DNA from: an uncultured Ruminococcus sp.
Lineage (GTDB): Bacteria; Bacillota; Clostridia; Oscillospirales; Ruminococcaceae
Assembly: GCA_910576995.1 (NCBI GenBank)
Contig: CAJTLC010000025.1
Location: forward strand, 1 to 30,619
Length of the DNA: 30,619 nt
Direction: 5' to 3'
The notes under the pieces are model-generated. The model was not told the DNA's origin. It saw only the letters and a list, made by a program, of their open reading frames with translations, and searched no databases. Positions 8,588-17,836 of this stretch are shown here, piece after piece (position 1 is the stretch's first letter; each line of letters opens with the position of its first letter). The translations under genes were made by a program, and so were the position numbers.

Positions 8588-9618
8588 AGATCGCAATAAT
8601 TTCGATTACTGAAAAAGGACGGCAGCTTTCATTAAAAATTTGTTCCGGATTATCAAAAAATCACGAGATACAGCGTTTTTTCAACTATAGGCATTTAGAT
8701 TCACTGGGGATTTCTTACGAACGTATTGTCGATTTGACGGCAAAAATTTTCAATAATTTCGAGGCTCTTATTTTTATCTGCGCTTGTGGAATTGCGGTGC
8801 GTTCAATTGCGCCCTGTATAGATTCGAAAACGAAAGATCCTGCCGTTCTGGTTGTTGATGATTGCGGAAATTATGTAATATCCATACTTTCAGGGCATAT
8901 CGGCGGTGCTAATCGATTGGCGGAGATAGTTTCAGAAGTAATTGGAGCGCAGCCAGTAATTACTACAGCAACCGATATTGGCGGGAGATTTTCGCCAGAT
9001 AGTTTTGCCAGCGCAAACAATTTGCTGATTCGTGATATGAATGCAGCGAAGCTAATAGCGAATGCTGTTCTAAATGACGAAAAAATTGGTTTAAAAAGTG
9101 AATATGAATGCACGAATGTTCCTGATCAGCTGATTTTTTCTGAAAATTGCCGATTTGGGCTGTATATCGGTCGTGACGAGGAGTACAGACCGTTTGATGT
9201 TACGCTGAATCTCGTACCGAAAAATATAGTTGTCGGGATCGGATGCAAAAAAAATACGCCTTGCGATGTTATTGAACAACGAGTAAAACAGACATTTTTT
9301 CATGCAAAGATTGAAATGGACAGAATCATATCCGCTTCCAGTATAAATGTTAAGGCTGATGAAAAAGGTTTGCTGGAGTTTTGTCGGCGTTCGAGAATTC
9401 CGATTGATTTTTATTCAGCAGAGGAGCTATTGGCGGTATGCGGTGATTTTGCCTCATCGGAATTTGTTAGAAAGACTGTCGGAGTTGAGAATGTGTGCGA
9501 AAGAAGCGCATCGGCTTCGGGAGGAAAGCTGATAATTCATAAAAATTCATCTGATGGCGTAACTGTTGCGGCAGCTGAATTGGATGTGAAAATTGACTTT
9601 GAAAGGAAACTTTTATGA
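8584..9618 (+). CDS. cbiG: Cobalt-precorrin-5A hydrolase
   Basis: A 344-aa CbiG that opens the ring-A delta-lactone and releases acetaldehyde, the step that replaces oxygen-dependent ring contraction in anaerobes. The N-terminal domain carries the family motifs ICACGIAVRSIAP and LSGHIGGANRLA. The C-terminal domain carries VVGIGCKKNTPCDVIE. Length and two-domain layout are typical. It overlaps both neighbours by 4 bases (ATGA on each side), which fits translational coupling between cbiF, cbiG and cbiH. Confidence 0.94.
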   Translation: MKIAIISITEKGRQLSLKICSGLSKNHEIQRFFNYRHLDSLGISYERIVDLTAKIFNNFEALIFICACGIAVRSIAPCIDSKTKDPAVLVVDDCGNYVISILSGHIGGANRLAEIVSEVIGAQPVITTATDIGGRFSPDSFASANNLLIRDMNAAKLIANAVLNDEKIGLKSEYECTNVPDQLIFSENCRFGLYIGRDEEYRPFDVTLNLVPKNIVVGIGCKKNTPCDVIEQRVKQTFFHAKIEMDRIISASSINVKADEKGLLEFCRRSRIPIDFYSAEELLAVCGDFASSEFVRKTVGVENVCERSASASGGKLIIHKNSSDGVTVAAAELDVKIDFERKLL

Positions 9619-10346
9619 AGCTTTATGTTGTGGGATTTGGCTGTGGAAATCATGAAAATATGACGTTTGAAGCTGATACGGCGATTCAGAGAAGTGATTT
9701 GATAGTCGGATATACGACGTATGTTGAATTGATAAAAAGTCTATATCCCGGAAAAAAATTTGAATCGACAGGAATGCGCCGCGAACGTGAACGTGTAACT
9801 TTTGCGCTTGAAAAAGCTTCTGGCGGACTTACTGTTTCATTGATTTGCAGCGGTGACAGTGGAATTTACGGCATGGCTGGGCTTGCACTCGAAATATCGG
9901 AAGAAAAATTTCCTAACGTTGACGTGGAGGTCATCTCCGGAGTTACAGCGGCTTTAAGCGGAGGGGCAATTCTTGGCGCGCCGCTTACTCATGATTTTGC
10001 TGTGATAAGTTTGTCAGATTTGCTGACTCCAATGAAAAAAATCGAAAAACGCCTGAAATTAGCCGCTGAAGCAGATTTTTCAATCGTGATCTATAATCCC
10101 TCTTCAAAAAATCGCTGGGATTATTGCGCTCGTGCCTGCGATATTCTTCTTGAATCCAAATCGAAAGATATAATATGCGGATTCGTTAAAAATATTGGCA
10201 GAAACGGGCAGGAATATGGCGTAATGACTTTGGCGGAACTTAGAGATTTCCCAGCAGATATGTTTACCACTCTCTTTATTGGCAATTCCGAGACGCGCAA
10301 AATAGGTAATAAAATGATGACTCCAAGAGGATACCGAAATGGCTGA
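9615..10346 (+). CDS. cbiH: Cobalt-precorrin-3B C17-methyltransferase
   Basis: A 243-aa CbiH/CobJ methylase that adds the C17 methyl and drives ring contraction. Motifs: YVVGFGCGNHENMTFEA at the start, the loop VGYTTYVELI, the GM.RE.ER..FALE stretch, and the SAM loop CSGDSGIYGMAGLA. It is a stand-alone enzyme without the extra C-terminal domains found in some lineages. The start overlaps the cbiG stop (ATGA) and the end overlaps cbiJ by 8 bases. Confidence 0.94.
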   Translation: MKLYVVGFGCGNHENMTFEADTAIQRSDLIVGYTTYVELIKSLYPGKKFESTGMRRERERVTFALEKASGGLTVSLICSGDSGIYGMAGLALEISEEKFPNVDVEVISGVTAALSGGAILGAPLTHDFAVISLSDLLTPMKKIEKRLKLAAEADFSIVIYNPSSKNRWDYCARACDILLESKSKDIICGFVKNIGRNGQEYGVMTLAELRDFPADMFTTLFIGNSETRKIGNKMMTPRGYRNG

Positions 10347-11088
10347 TCTGTTGATTTTTGGCGGAACTACCGAGGGGCGCAAACTGGCTGAATTTTGCTG
10401 TAAATTGAAAGTATCTGCCGATATTTCGGTAACTACTGATTATGGCAGCAGTTTGCTTCAAAAAAGCAACGTTATTCGTGTGATTAAAGGTCGGCTTGAC
10501 GCGTCGCAGATCGAAGAATTAATTCGGAAAAATGGCTATCTTTCAGTAATTGACGCTACTCATCCTTATGCGATTTCGGCAACATCAAATATACGTGAAG
10601 CGTGTGAAAAAACTTCTGCAAAATATATGCGGATCATACGTGAATCAAATCAAAATATTGGCGGAACTATTATAAAAAATCTGCCGGAAACGATTGAATA
10701 TCTTAATTCTAATAACAAAAAAATTCTTAGCACGCTTGGAAGTAAGGAAATTTCCATGTTAACAAAGATTAAAAGATTTTCAGAAAGACTTTGGGTGAGA
10801 GTTCTTCCATTTGCAGCGATTGAGTGTCAGCAATTGCCAAAATCGCATATTATAGCCGAAAAACCGCCGTTTTCAATTGCTCAGAATATTGCGCATATTC
10901 AAATGAGCGGTGCAGAGATCCTTTTAACTAAGGAATCCGGCAATGTTGGCGGTTATCAAGAAAAAATTAAGGCGGCTGAGATTTGTGAAATTGAAGTCAT
11001 TACAATTCCACGACCCGTGGAAAATGGCTGTATATTGGAAAATGCTGAGGCTTTTATTAAGACTCTTGCGGAGGTGAAGGATAGGTGA
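10339..11088 (+). CDS. cbiJ: Cobalt-precorrin-6A reductase
   Basis: A 249-aa CbiJ/CobK enzyme that reduces one ring double bond of cobalt-precorrin-6A with a nicotinamide cofactor. The N terminus LIFGGTTEGRKLAEF is the nucleotide-binding loop, and VIDATHPYA is the family's most conserved motif. The start ATG lies inside the end of cbiH with AAGAGG upstream. The stop overlaps the GTG start of cbiET (GTGA). Confidence 0.93.
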   Translation: MADLLIFGGTTEGRKLAEFCCKLKVSADISVTTDYGSSLLQKSNVIRVIKGRLDASQIEELIRKNGYLSVIDATHPYAISATSNIREACEKTSAKYMRIIRESNQNIGGTIIKNLPETIEYLNSNNKKILSTLGSKEISMLTKIKRFSERLWVRVLPFAAIECQQLPKSHIIAEKPPFSIAQNIAHIQMSGAEILLTKESGNVGGYQEKIKAAEICEIEVITIPRPVENGCILENAEAFIKTLAEVKDR

Positions 11089-12269
11089 AAAAGTATATTA
11101 TCGGAGTTGGAATGGGAGGGGAAACTTTAACCGCTGCGGCTGAAAAAGCGATTAAAAACGTCGACGTCCTTATCGGAGCGGAGAGAATGCTGAAGTCTTT
11201 TGAATTTTTAGGGAAAATTATGGTTAAAAGTTATGATTGTACTGAAATTTGTCGATTTATAGCGAAATTTGAGGGGAATTCAGCAGCCGTTCTGGTTTCG
11301 GGGGACGTAGGCTTTTTCAGTCTTGCCAGTAAACTTCTCCAATTTTCAGAATTTGCAGACGCTGAATTGATTTGCGGAATCTCTACTCCCGTTTATTTTT
11401 GCTCTAAAATTAACAGAAGTTTTGAGAAAATGAGAATGATAAGTTTGCACGGAAATGAATGCGGAATCGCTGTAAATGTTCGGCAAAATCGTAATTGTTT
11501 CTTTCTTCTCGGCGGAAATATTACCGCTGGCGAAGTTTGCAGACGCCTTACGGAAAATGGTTTAGGTGATGTTAATGTTTGGATTGGCGAAAATTTCGAC
11601 TGCGAAAATGAACTGATTCGCTGCGGAACTGCCGCGAAATTTGTTGATGTTAAATGTGAAAGACTTTCTGCGATAATTACCGAAAACTTGGAAAATAACA
11701 ACTATTATACGGATTGTATTTCCGATGATCTTTTTACGCGTTCTGATATTCCAATGACAAAAGCTGAAGTTCGTTGTATTGCTTTGGCGAAACTTAATAT
11801 TAAATCGGATGATGTTTGCTGGGATATAGGGTGCGGAAGCGGCTCGGTAACCGTTGGAATGGCGCTGAAATGCCATAATGGAATGGTTTATGCGGTTGAT
11901 AGATCTCGTAAAGCAGTTGAATTAACAAAAGCTAATTGTCATAAATTTTCCTGCGATAATGTTATTTTGAGATGCGGAGTTTTTCCTGAAATTCAGTCAT
12001 TTCCAAAGCCTGACTGCGTTTTTGTTGGAGGCAGCGGCGGACGCCTTAAAGAGATTTTAAATGCTGCTTATAATGCGAATTCTGCCGTTAAAATTGTGGT
12101 GACAGCGGTTTCTTTGGAAACGATTGCTGAAGCGTCAAATGAGATGGAACGTTTAGGAATGCAGGTTGAAATCACGCAGATATCCGTAACTCGAACGCAT
12201 AAAATCGGCAAGAATACGATGTTTGATGCACTTAATCCGATTGTTATTATTCGGGGTGAAGCGCGATGA
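11085..12269 (+). CDS. cbiET: Fused cobalt-precorrin-7 C5 / C15-methyltransferase (decarboxylating)
   Basis: A 394-aa fusion like CobL. The N-terminal half (about 1-195) is the CbiE tetrapyrrole methylase (IIGVGMGGETLT, then GDVGFFSLAS). The C-terminal half (about 200-394) is the CbiT class I methylase with the SAM motif DIGCGSGSVTV. Together they methylate C5 and C15 and decarboxylate the C12 side chain. The start is GTG 11085, preceded by GGAGGTGAAGG and overlapping the cbiJ stop. It overlaps cbiA by 4 bases. In many anaerobes cbiE and cbiT are separate genes. Confidence 0.94.
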   Translation: MKKYIIGVGMGGETLTAAAEKAIKNVDVLIGAERMLKSFEFLGKIMVKSYDCTEICRFIAKFEGNSAAVLVSGDVGFFSLASKLLQFSEFADAELICGISTPVYFCSKINRSFEKMRMISLHGNECGIAVNVRQNRNCFFLLGGNITAGEVCRRLTENGLGDVNVWIGENFDCENELIRCGTAAKFVDVKCERLSAIITENLENNNYYTDCISDDLFTRSDIPMTKAEVRCIALAKLNIKSDDVCWDIGCGSGSVTVGMALKCHNGMVYAVDRSRKAVELTKANCHKFSCDNVILRCGVFPEIQSFPKPDCVFVGGSGGRLKEILNAAYNANSAVKIVVTAVSLETIAEASNEMERLGMQVEITQISVTRTHKIGKNTMFDALNPIVIIRGEAR

Positions 12270-13609
12270 AACGAATCATGATTGCAGGAACAGGAAGTGG
12301 AAGCGGCAAAACAACCGTTACCTGCGCGATTCTTCAAGCGTTGAAAAATCGTGGTTTGATGCCTGTCTCCTTCAAATGCGGTCCGGATTATATCGATCCG
12401 ATGTTTCATAGTGAAATTCTTGGAACGGATTCTTTCAATCTTGACAGTTTTTTTTGCGGCAGAGATATGATTATGCAGCTACTTGATAAACATGGGAAAA
12501 ATGCAGATATATCGTTGATTGAAGGCGTTATGGGTTACTATGACGGAGGCGGCGGTTCGGCATATGAAATTGCTCAAATGACCGAAACAAATGTTATTCT
12601 TGTCATTGACTGCAAAGGAATGAGTGAGTCTATCGGAGCGATAATGAAAGGATTTCTAACTTTTAAGCAGAAAAATAATGTTATTGGATTCATTTTTAAC
12701 AAACTTCCTCTTCGGCTGATCTCGCTTGCGGAGGGGCTTTGCCGCGAATTAAACACTGAATTTTTTGGAATCATGCCACAGTCAGATTTTGTTTTTGAAA
12801 GTCGGCGACTTGGACTTGTAACGCCTGATGAAATTTCCGATATTAAGCGAAAAATGGAGAATTTAGGAATTCTTGCCGAAGAAAATATATTTATAGATAA
12901 GCTTCTGAGATTTTCTGATACTCCGCTTCCTGATTATTCCTATTTTGAAATTTCACCTTTATTCTATGATAACAAACCAAGGATTGCAATTGCACATGAT
13001 GAAGCGTTTTGTTTTATCTATAAGGACAATATTGCTCTTTTGAAAAAGTTAGGCTGCACTATTGAATTTTTCTCTCCGATCCATGATTCTCAATTGCCGG
13101 CAGATATATGCGGATTGATTCTTTACGGAGGTTATCCTGAGCATTATTTGGCGCAGCTTTCTTCGAATAAAACGATGATTGAATCTATAAAAAAAGCGAT
13201 AAATTGCAAGATTCCGACTATTGCAGAGTGTGGAGGATTTATGTATCTGCATGAAAATATAATTGATGAGAGCGGGAAGAAATATCCTTTTGCAGGAGTG
13301 ATTCAAGGCACGGTGTTTAAAAAGAACAAATTAACTCGATTTGGTTATGTTAATCTTTTAGCCGAAAATAACAGCTTGCTGTTCAAGAAATCGGATAATA
13401 TTGCTGCGCATGAATTCCATTATTACGATAGCGAAAATAATGGTAGTGATCTTACTGCGATCAAACCTGACGGCAGAAATTGGAAATGCGGTCATTGCAG
13501 TGAATTTATGTATGCAGGATTTCCACATATATTTTTTTATACGAATATGCAGATTGCGGAGAGATTCGCAAGAGCGTGCGGACGATTTGGAGGGTTGAAA
13601 AATGAATAG
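12266..13609 (+). CDS. cbiA: Cobyrinate a,c-diamide synthase
   Basis: A 447-aa glutamine-dependent, ATP-using amidase acting on the a and c carboxylates of cobyrinate. The N-terminal P-loop is GTGSGSGKTTVTCA, followed by FKCGPDYIDP, the CbiA substrate signature. The C-terminal class I glutamine amidotransferase domain supplies the catalytic cysteine in AECGGFMYL and the downstream histidine in AHEFHYYD. The start overlaps the cbiET stop (ATGA), and cobT begins within its last 8 bases. Confidence 0.95.
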   Translation: MKRIMIAGTGSGSGKTTVTCAILQALKNRGLMPVSFKCGPDYIDPMFHSEILGTDSFNLDSFFCGRDMIMQLLDKHGKNADISLIEGVMGYYDGGGGSAYEIAQMTETNVILVIDCKGMSESIGAIMKGFLTFKQKNNVIGFIFNKLPLRLISLAEGLCRELNTEFFGIMPQSDFVFESRRLGLVTPDEISDIKRKMENLGILAEENIFIDKLLRFSDTPLPDYSYFEISPLFYDNKPRIAIAHDEAFCFIYKDNIALLKKLGCTIEFFSPIHDSQLPADICGLILYGGYPEHYLAQLSSNKTMIESIKKAINCKIPTIAECGGFMYLHENIIDESGKKYPFAGVIQGTVFKKNKLTRFGYVNLLAENNSLLFKKSDNIAAHEFHYYDSENNGSDLTAIKPDGRNWKCGHCSEFMYAGFPHIFFYTNMQIAERFARACGRFGGLKNE

Positions 13610-14651
13610 GATATCAGAAATTCTGCCATCTGATAAAAAATCTTCAGAGTTGGCGCATGAACGCTGGAACGCTGTTGCAAAACCTCTTGGAAGTTTTGGT
13701 TTGCTGGAGACTGCCGTTGAACGTGCTGCTGCGGCGCAATGGAGCGCAGATGTCGATATATCAAGAAAAACTGTAGTTGTAATGTGCGCTGATAACGGTG
13801 TTGTTGAGGAGGGAGTTACTCAATGCGGTTCGGAAGTTACTGCAATGAGTGCAGCAGCTATTGCGACAGGTTTTTCAAATATAAATGCATTAGCAAAATT
13901 ATACGGCGCAGAGGTTGCCGCAGTTGACATAGGTATTGCTAAAAAAATTAATTGTCCGCAAATAGTGGACAGAAAGATTGCCTTTGGAACTAAAAATATT
14001 ACAAGAGAGCCTGCTATGACTCGATATGAAGCGGAATGTGCAATTGTGTGCGGGATAGATATTGTAGCTGATTTAAAGACAAAGGGTACTGATATTATTG
14101 TTACAGGAGAAATGGGAATAGGCAATACCACGACTGCAAGCGCAGTTTCGTCGATTATTCTTGACTTGCCTCCAGAAGTCGTGACGGGACGCGGCGCAGG
14201 ACTTTCAAGCGAAGGTCTGGAGCGCAAAATTAATGCTGTAAAGCGCGCAATTACGCTAAATAAGCCAGATCCGGATGATCCTCTCGATATTATTTCTAAG
14301 GTCGGCGGATTTGATATAGCTGGCATGAGCGGAATTTTTCTCGGAGGCGCGATCTATCATATTCCTATCGTTATAGATGGCGTAATTTCGGCAGCAGCAG
14401 CTGTTTTAGCTCAGAAATTCAATCAATATTCTGTAGATTATATGCTCGCTTCACATATTTCACAAGAACCTGCGGGACGCGGATTGCTTCAGAAACTTGG
14501 GCTTGATGCAGTTATCGATGGTCAGCTTCGGCTGGGAGAGGGAACAGGAGGAATTTTGCTTCTTCCGTTGTTGGAGGGCGCTTTGTCGCTTTACTACAGC
14601 TCTCATAAATTTGAGGAACTTGGGATAGAAAGGTATGCTGAACTGAAATGA
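13602..14651 (+). CDS. cobT: Nicotinate-nucleotide:dimethylbenzimidazole phosphoribosyltransferase
   Basis: A 349-aa CobT that transfers ribose-5-phosphate from nicotinate mononucleotide to the lower-ligand base, giving alpha-ribazole phosphate. Visible family features: AKPLGSFGLLE near the N terminus, the MCADNGVV stretch, TGEMGIGNTTTASA, GRGAGLSSEG, and the catalytic-glutamate region LRLGEGTGGILLLPLL near the C terminus. No genes for making dimethylbenzimidazole are in the window, so the base may be imported or made elsewhere. GGAGG lies upstream, inside cbiA; the stop overlaps cobU (ATGA). Confidence 0.95.
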   Translation: MNRISEILPSDKKSSELAHERWNAVAKPLGSFGLLETAVERAAAAQWSADVDISRKTVVVMCADNGVVEEGVTQCGSEVTAMSAAAIATGFSNINALAKLYGAEVAAVDIGIAKKINCPQIVDRKIAFGTKNITREPAMTRYEAECAIVCGIDIVADLKTKGTDIIVTGEMGIGNTTTASAVSSIILDLPPEVVTGRGAGLSSEGLERKINAVKRAITLNKPDPDDPLDIISKVGGFDIAGMSGIFLGGAIYHIPIVIDGVISAAAAVLAQKFNQYSVDYMLASHISQEPAGRGLLQKLGLDAVIDGQLRLGEGTGGILLLPLLEGALSLYYSSHKFEELGIERYAELK

Positions 14652-15169
14652 CGACATTGATTTGCGGCGGCTCCAAGTGTGGTAAATCGGCGCTTGCTGA
14701 GAAAATTCTTGACGGAGTATGCGAACAAAAATTCTATATTGCTACTATGCAGCCGTACGGCGAGGAGGCTTTTTGTGCAATTGAAAGGCATAGGCGAATT
14801 CGAAACGAAAAAAATTTTGAAACCATTGAAAAATATCGAGATTTAGAAGAAATTTCGCTTCCAAATGGCTGTGCGATTCTTCTGGAATGTTTGGGGAATT
14901 TGCTTGCTAATGAGATGTTTTGTGAATACACATCAAAGAATATTGCTGATAAAATTATAAGTGGGCTTATACATTTGAAAAATTTCTCATCAGAATTAGT
15001 TATTGTGAGTAGTATCGTCGACTGCGACGGAATTGAATATTCTCCTGAAACGACGAAATATTGCCAAATCCTTGCGGAAATCAATAGTCGTGCAGCTGAA
15101 TTTTCCGATAATGTTATCGAGTGCGTATATGGAATCCCGATTACATTGAAAGGTCGGGCGATATGTTGA
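14648..15169 (+). CDS. cobU: Adenosylcobinamide kinase/guanylyltransferase, C-terminal motif altered
   Basis: A 173-aa CobU, which phosphorylates adenosylcobinamide and then activates it with GTP. The P-loop GGSKCGKS (7-14) is intact, and the guanylylated-histidine region is present as ERHRRIRN (His48). The usual distal motif NEVGxGIVP, however, is replaced by a segment reading IVDCDGIEYSPE. The tail EINSRAAEFSDNVIECVYGIP still aligns with the family. A second CobU-like gene at 15926 shows the reverse pattern, keeping the distal motif but not the P-loop. The gene overlaps cobT by 4 bases and cobS by 7. Confidence 0.85.
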   Translation: MTTLICGGSKCGKSALAEKILDGVCEQKFYIATMQPYGEEAFCAIERHRRIRNEKNFETIEKYRDLEEISLPNGCAILLECLGNLLANEMFCEYTSKNIADKIISGLIHLKNFSSELVIVSSIVDCDGIEYSPETTKYCQILAEINSRAAEFSDNVIECVYGIPITLKGRAIC

Positions 15170-15924
15170 AATCATTATTTTCTGCTTTTTTGATGTATTC
15201 CCGAATTCCGATGCCGAAAGTCGAATGGAGCGAAAAAAACAGGCGATTTTCACTTTGTTTTTTTCCATTGATAGGGGCGGTAATAGGCTTTTTTTTCATG
15301 ATTTGGCAGTTGGTCTGCAATAAATTTAACATTGGAACTCTGATGCGTGGAGCTGTTTCAGCTGCAATTCCAATAATGATCACAGGCGGCATTCATCTTG
15401 ACGGTTTCTGTGACGTCTCTGATGCGATGGCTTCTTGGGGCGATAAGGCGCGGCGTCTTGAAATTATGAAAGATTCTCATATTGGAGCGTTTGCAGTTAT
15501 CAGAGTTGTGCTGTATTTGGCTCTTGAAATAGCTATTTACAGTGAAACCAATACTAAGTCGGCATTGATGATTGCTATTGGATTTGTTTTGTCACGAAGT
15601 TTGAGCGGCTTTGCTGCTGTTACATTTAAATCTGCTAAAAAAGAAGGGGCTCTTTTGGATTTTGTTGATCCTGCTCATCTCGCAATCACAAAAATTTCAT
15701 TATCGCTGACTGCAATTTTTTGTTCGACAGCAATGATGTTAGTGTCTCCCTGCGGAGTGCTGCCTGTTGCTTTGGCATTTGTATTTTTGGCGTATTATCG
15801 GTATTTTTCCTATAATAATTTTGGCGGCATAACGGGCGATTTGGCAGGCTGGTTTTTGCAGGTTTGCGAACTTTTGACAGCTTTTTCGGCTGTGATGATC
15901 TTGAAAATTATGGAGGTTTTGTGA
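15163..15924 (+). CDS. cobS: Adenosylcobinamide-GDP ribazoletransferase (cobalamin synthase)
   Basis: A 253-aa polytopic membrane protein that joins adenosylcobinamide-GDP to alpha-ribazole (phosphate), the last or penultimate step. The signature GGIHLDGFCDVSDAMASWG carries the conserved acidic residues, and several hydrophobic helices follow. An in-frame start exists at 15121, but ATG 15163 is preferred. Family members begin with LKSLFSAFLMYSRIP-type sequence, and GGTCGGGCG lies just upstream, inside cobU. It overlaps cobU by 7 bases. Confidence 0.93.
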   Translation: MLKSLFSAFLMYSRIPMPKVEWSEKNRRFSLCFFPLIGAVIGFFFMIWQLVCNKFNIGTLMRGAVSAAIPIMITGGIHLDGFCDVSDAMASWGDKARRLEIMKDSHIGAFAVIRVVLYLALEIAIYSETNTKSALMIAIGFVLSRSLSGFAAVTFKSAKKEGALLDFVDPAHLAITKISLSLTAIFCSTAMMLVSPCGVLPVALAFVFLAYYRYFSYNNFGGITGDLAGWFLQVCELLTAFSAVMILKIMEVL

Positions 15925-15925
15925 A

Positions 15926-16324
15926 ATGATCATGGTTATTGGAGGGGCTTGTGAGAATAAGGTTCAAACAGTTATTAAATTATTTTCCGTCGATCCTTCT
16001 GAGATCGTGGATGGAAGAAAATGCAATTTAGAAGAAGTAATGAAATCGCGATGTATATCCAACTTTCATTTTCTTATCAAGCGAATTTTCGAACTTGGAA
16101 AGGATACTGACGAATTTGTAAAAAGATTTTGTAATCAAAATTCAAAAGCCATTATAATTATGGATGAGATTGGCTGCGGAGTTGTTCCGATAAAAAAAAA
16201 TGATCGTAAAATGCGTGAAGCTGTTGGTCGTGCAGGTTGTATTATTGCTGAAAATTCGAAATATGCAGTACGTGTTTGCTGTGGAATAAATACTTTTATA
16301 AAGGGAAATAATTATGAAAATTAA
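15926..16324 (+). CDS. CobU-like protein with degraded P-loop
   Basis: A 132-aa protein. The beginning VIGGACENKVQTV lines up with the CobU P-loop (GGxxxGKS) but has lost the second glycine and the serine. The His/Arg guanylylation segment is missing. The C-terminal third, in contrast, matches CobU well: MDEIGCGVVP, then R.MREAVGRAG..IAE, then the V..CCGI end. It is about 40 residues shorter than CobU. GGAGG lies 14 bases upstream of the ATG, and the gene sits between cobS and cobC. It may complement the neighbouring CobU, be a regulatory or structural subunit, or be a decaying duplicate. The homology call is mine from motif comparison. Confidence 0.72.
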   Translation: MIMVIGGACENKVQTVIKLFSVDPSEIVDGRKCNLEEVMKSRCISNFHFLIKRIFELGKDTDEFVKRFCNQNSKAIIIMDEIGCGVVPIKKNDRKMREAVGRAGCIIAENSKYAVRVCCGINTFIKGNNYEN

Positions 16325-16868
16325 TTTTATTCGTCACGGCATGACAGCTGGAAACTTGCAAAAAAGATATATCGGAATCACTGACGAGCCGCTTTGCAGG
16401 TGTGGGATTGAGCAGATCAGGGCGAAAAAATATCCACCCTGTAAAATTGTTGCTGTTAGTTCGATGAAGAGGTGCGTTGAGACTGCAAAATTGATTTATC
16501 CCGAGGTTACGCCGATTTTTAGGCATGATCTGTGTGAATGCAATTTCGGAGATTTTGAGGGGAAAAATTACAAAGAACTTGTTAAAAATCCCGATTATCA
16601 GCGTTGGATCGACAGCGGCGGAATTTTGGATTTTCCGAACGGCGAATCTATAAACGGCTTTAAGCGTCGGTGTGTTGCTGATTTCCTTGAATTAGCTAAA
16701 AAAGTTGATAAAGATATTTCCATAATCGTTCATGGCGGAACGATTTCGGCCATTCTTGAAAATCTTGCTGTAGAAAAGAAAAATTTTTATGAATGGAGCG
16801 TTGCAAACGGCGAAGGATATATCGCCGAATTTGACGGCTCAAATCTAATGATCATAGGTGAAATATGA
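16314..16868 (+). CDS. cobC: Alpha-ribazole-phosphate phosphatase (histidine phosphatase)
   Basis: A 184-aa histidine-phosphatase-superfamily protein. The catalytic RHG motif is in FIRHGMTAGN at residues 4-13, the second arginine in SSMKRCVETA, and the second histidine in IIVHGGTIS. Given its place between cobS and cbiB, it most likely removes the phosphate from alpha-ribazole-5'-phosphate or adenosylcobalamin-5'-phosphate. The sequence alone cannot separate it from other phosphoglycerate-mutase-like phosphatases; the context does. It starts 11 bases inside the previous gene and overlaps cbiB by 4. Confidence 0.88.
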   Translation: MKINFIRHGMTAGNLQKRYIGITDEPLCRCGIEQIRAKKYPPCKIVAVSSMKRCVETAKLIYPEVTPIFRHDLCECNFGDFEGKNYKELVKNPDYQRWIDSGGILDFPNGESINGFKRRCVADFLELAKKVDKDISIIVHGGTISAILENLAVEKKNFYEWSVANGEGYIAEFDGSNLMIIGEI

Positions 16869-17836
16869 AATATATAATTGCTGTAATTCCGCTCATATCA
16901 GCATTTTTCCTTGATTTACTCATAGGAGATCCATATTCGATGCCGCATCCTATACGCTTGATCGGCAGACTTATCAGCTTTCTTGAACGGAAGATTCGCG
17001 TGAAATTTTCTGAAAATTTAGGAAAAGGCGGCGTAATATTGGCGTTGACGGTTGTATCAATTTCAACAATTGTACCGCTTATCTTATTGGTAATTTTCTA
17101 TAAAATTAATTTATGGCTGGGCGCATCCGTTGAAGGTGTGATGTGCTTCTTCCTGATTGCAGCGAGATGCCTTTGTCATGAAAGTATGAAAGTGTACAAA
17201 GCCGCTAAAATAGGCGATATTGAAACCGCTCGAAAGGATGTGTCAATGATTGTGGGACGAGATACCGAACCTCTCGACGGCTCTGGAATTATCAGAGCGG
17301 CAGTTGAAACTGTGGCTGAAAACACATCGGACGGAGTTACTGCTCCGTTAATTTATATAGGAATTGGCGGCGCGCCGCTTGGCTTTTTGTACAAAACTGT
17401 TAATACTTTGGATTCCATGATTGGATATAAAAATGAAAAATATGCCGATTTAGGACGATTCGCTGCGAAATTTGACGATGTTCTTAATTATTTTCCATCG
17501 CGTTTGACCGCATTGATCATGGTATGTGTTTCACCAATCTTAGGCTTGAATTTCATAAATTCATTCAAAATTTGGCGCAGAGATTGCCGAAAACACGCAA
17601 GTCCAAATTCCGCACAAACTGAATCAGCTTGCGCCGGAGCGTTGGGAATTCGTCTTGCAGGAGATGCATATTATTTTGGCAAATTGCACAAAAAAGAGTT
17701 TATTGGTGATGAATTACGCACAATTGAATGTGATGATATTCGCCGTGCGAATCGTTTGATGTACGCGTCGTCCATAGTTACACTGATGATTTCCATGATT
17801 TTAAGATGTTTTTTGATTGGAGGTGTTTTATTATGA
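16865..17836 (+). CDS. cbiB: Adenosylcobinamide-phosphate synthase
   Basis: A 323-aa polytopic membrane protein that attaches (R)-1-amino-2-propanol O-2-phosphate to adenosylcobyric acid. The N-terminal signature LIGDPYSMPHPIRLIG is typical, as are the VGRDTEPLDG and AENTSDGVTAPLIY motifs. It starts at the ATGA overlap with cobC and shares an ATGA overlap with cobD, which makes the aminopropanol phosphate it uses. Confidence 0.95.
   Translation: MKYIIAVIPLISAFFLDLLIGDPYSMPHPIRLIGRLISFLERKIRVKFSENLGKGGVILALTVVSISTIVPLILLVIFYKINLWLGASVEGVMCFFLIAARCLCHESMKVYKAAKIGDIETARKDVSMIVGRDTEPLDGSGIIRAAVETVAENTSDGVTAPLIYIGIGGAPLGFLYKTVNTLDSMIGYKNEKYADLGRFAAKFDDVLNYFPSRLTALIMVCVSPILGLNFINSFKIWRRDCRKHASPNSAQTESACAGALGIRLAGDAYYFGKLHKKEFIGDELRTIECDDIRRANRLMYASSIVTLMISMILRCFLIGGVLL

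Noticed and set aside
13820..14326. 168-codon open frame on the minus strand inside cobT
   Set aside because: It is the opposite strand of a clear CobT coding region with full family motifs, has no ribosome site and resembles no protein family.
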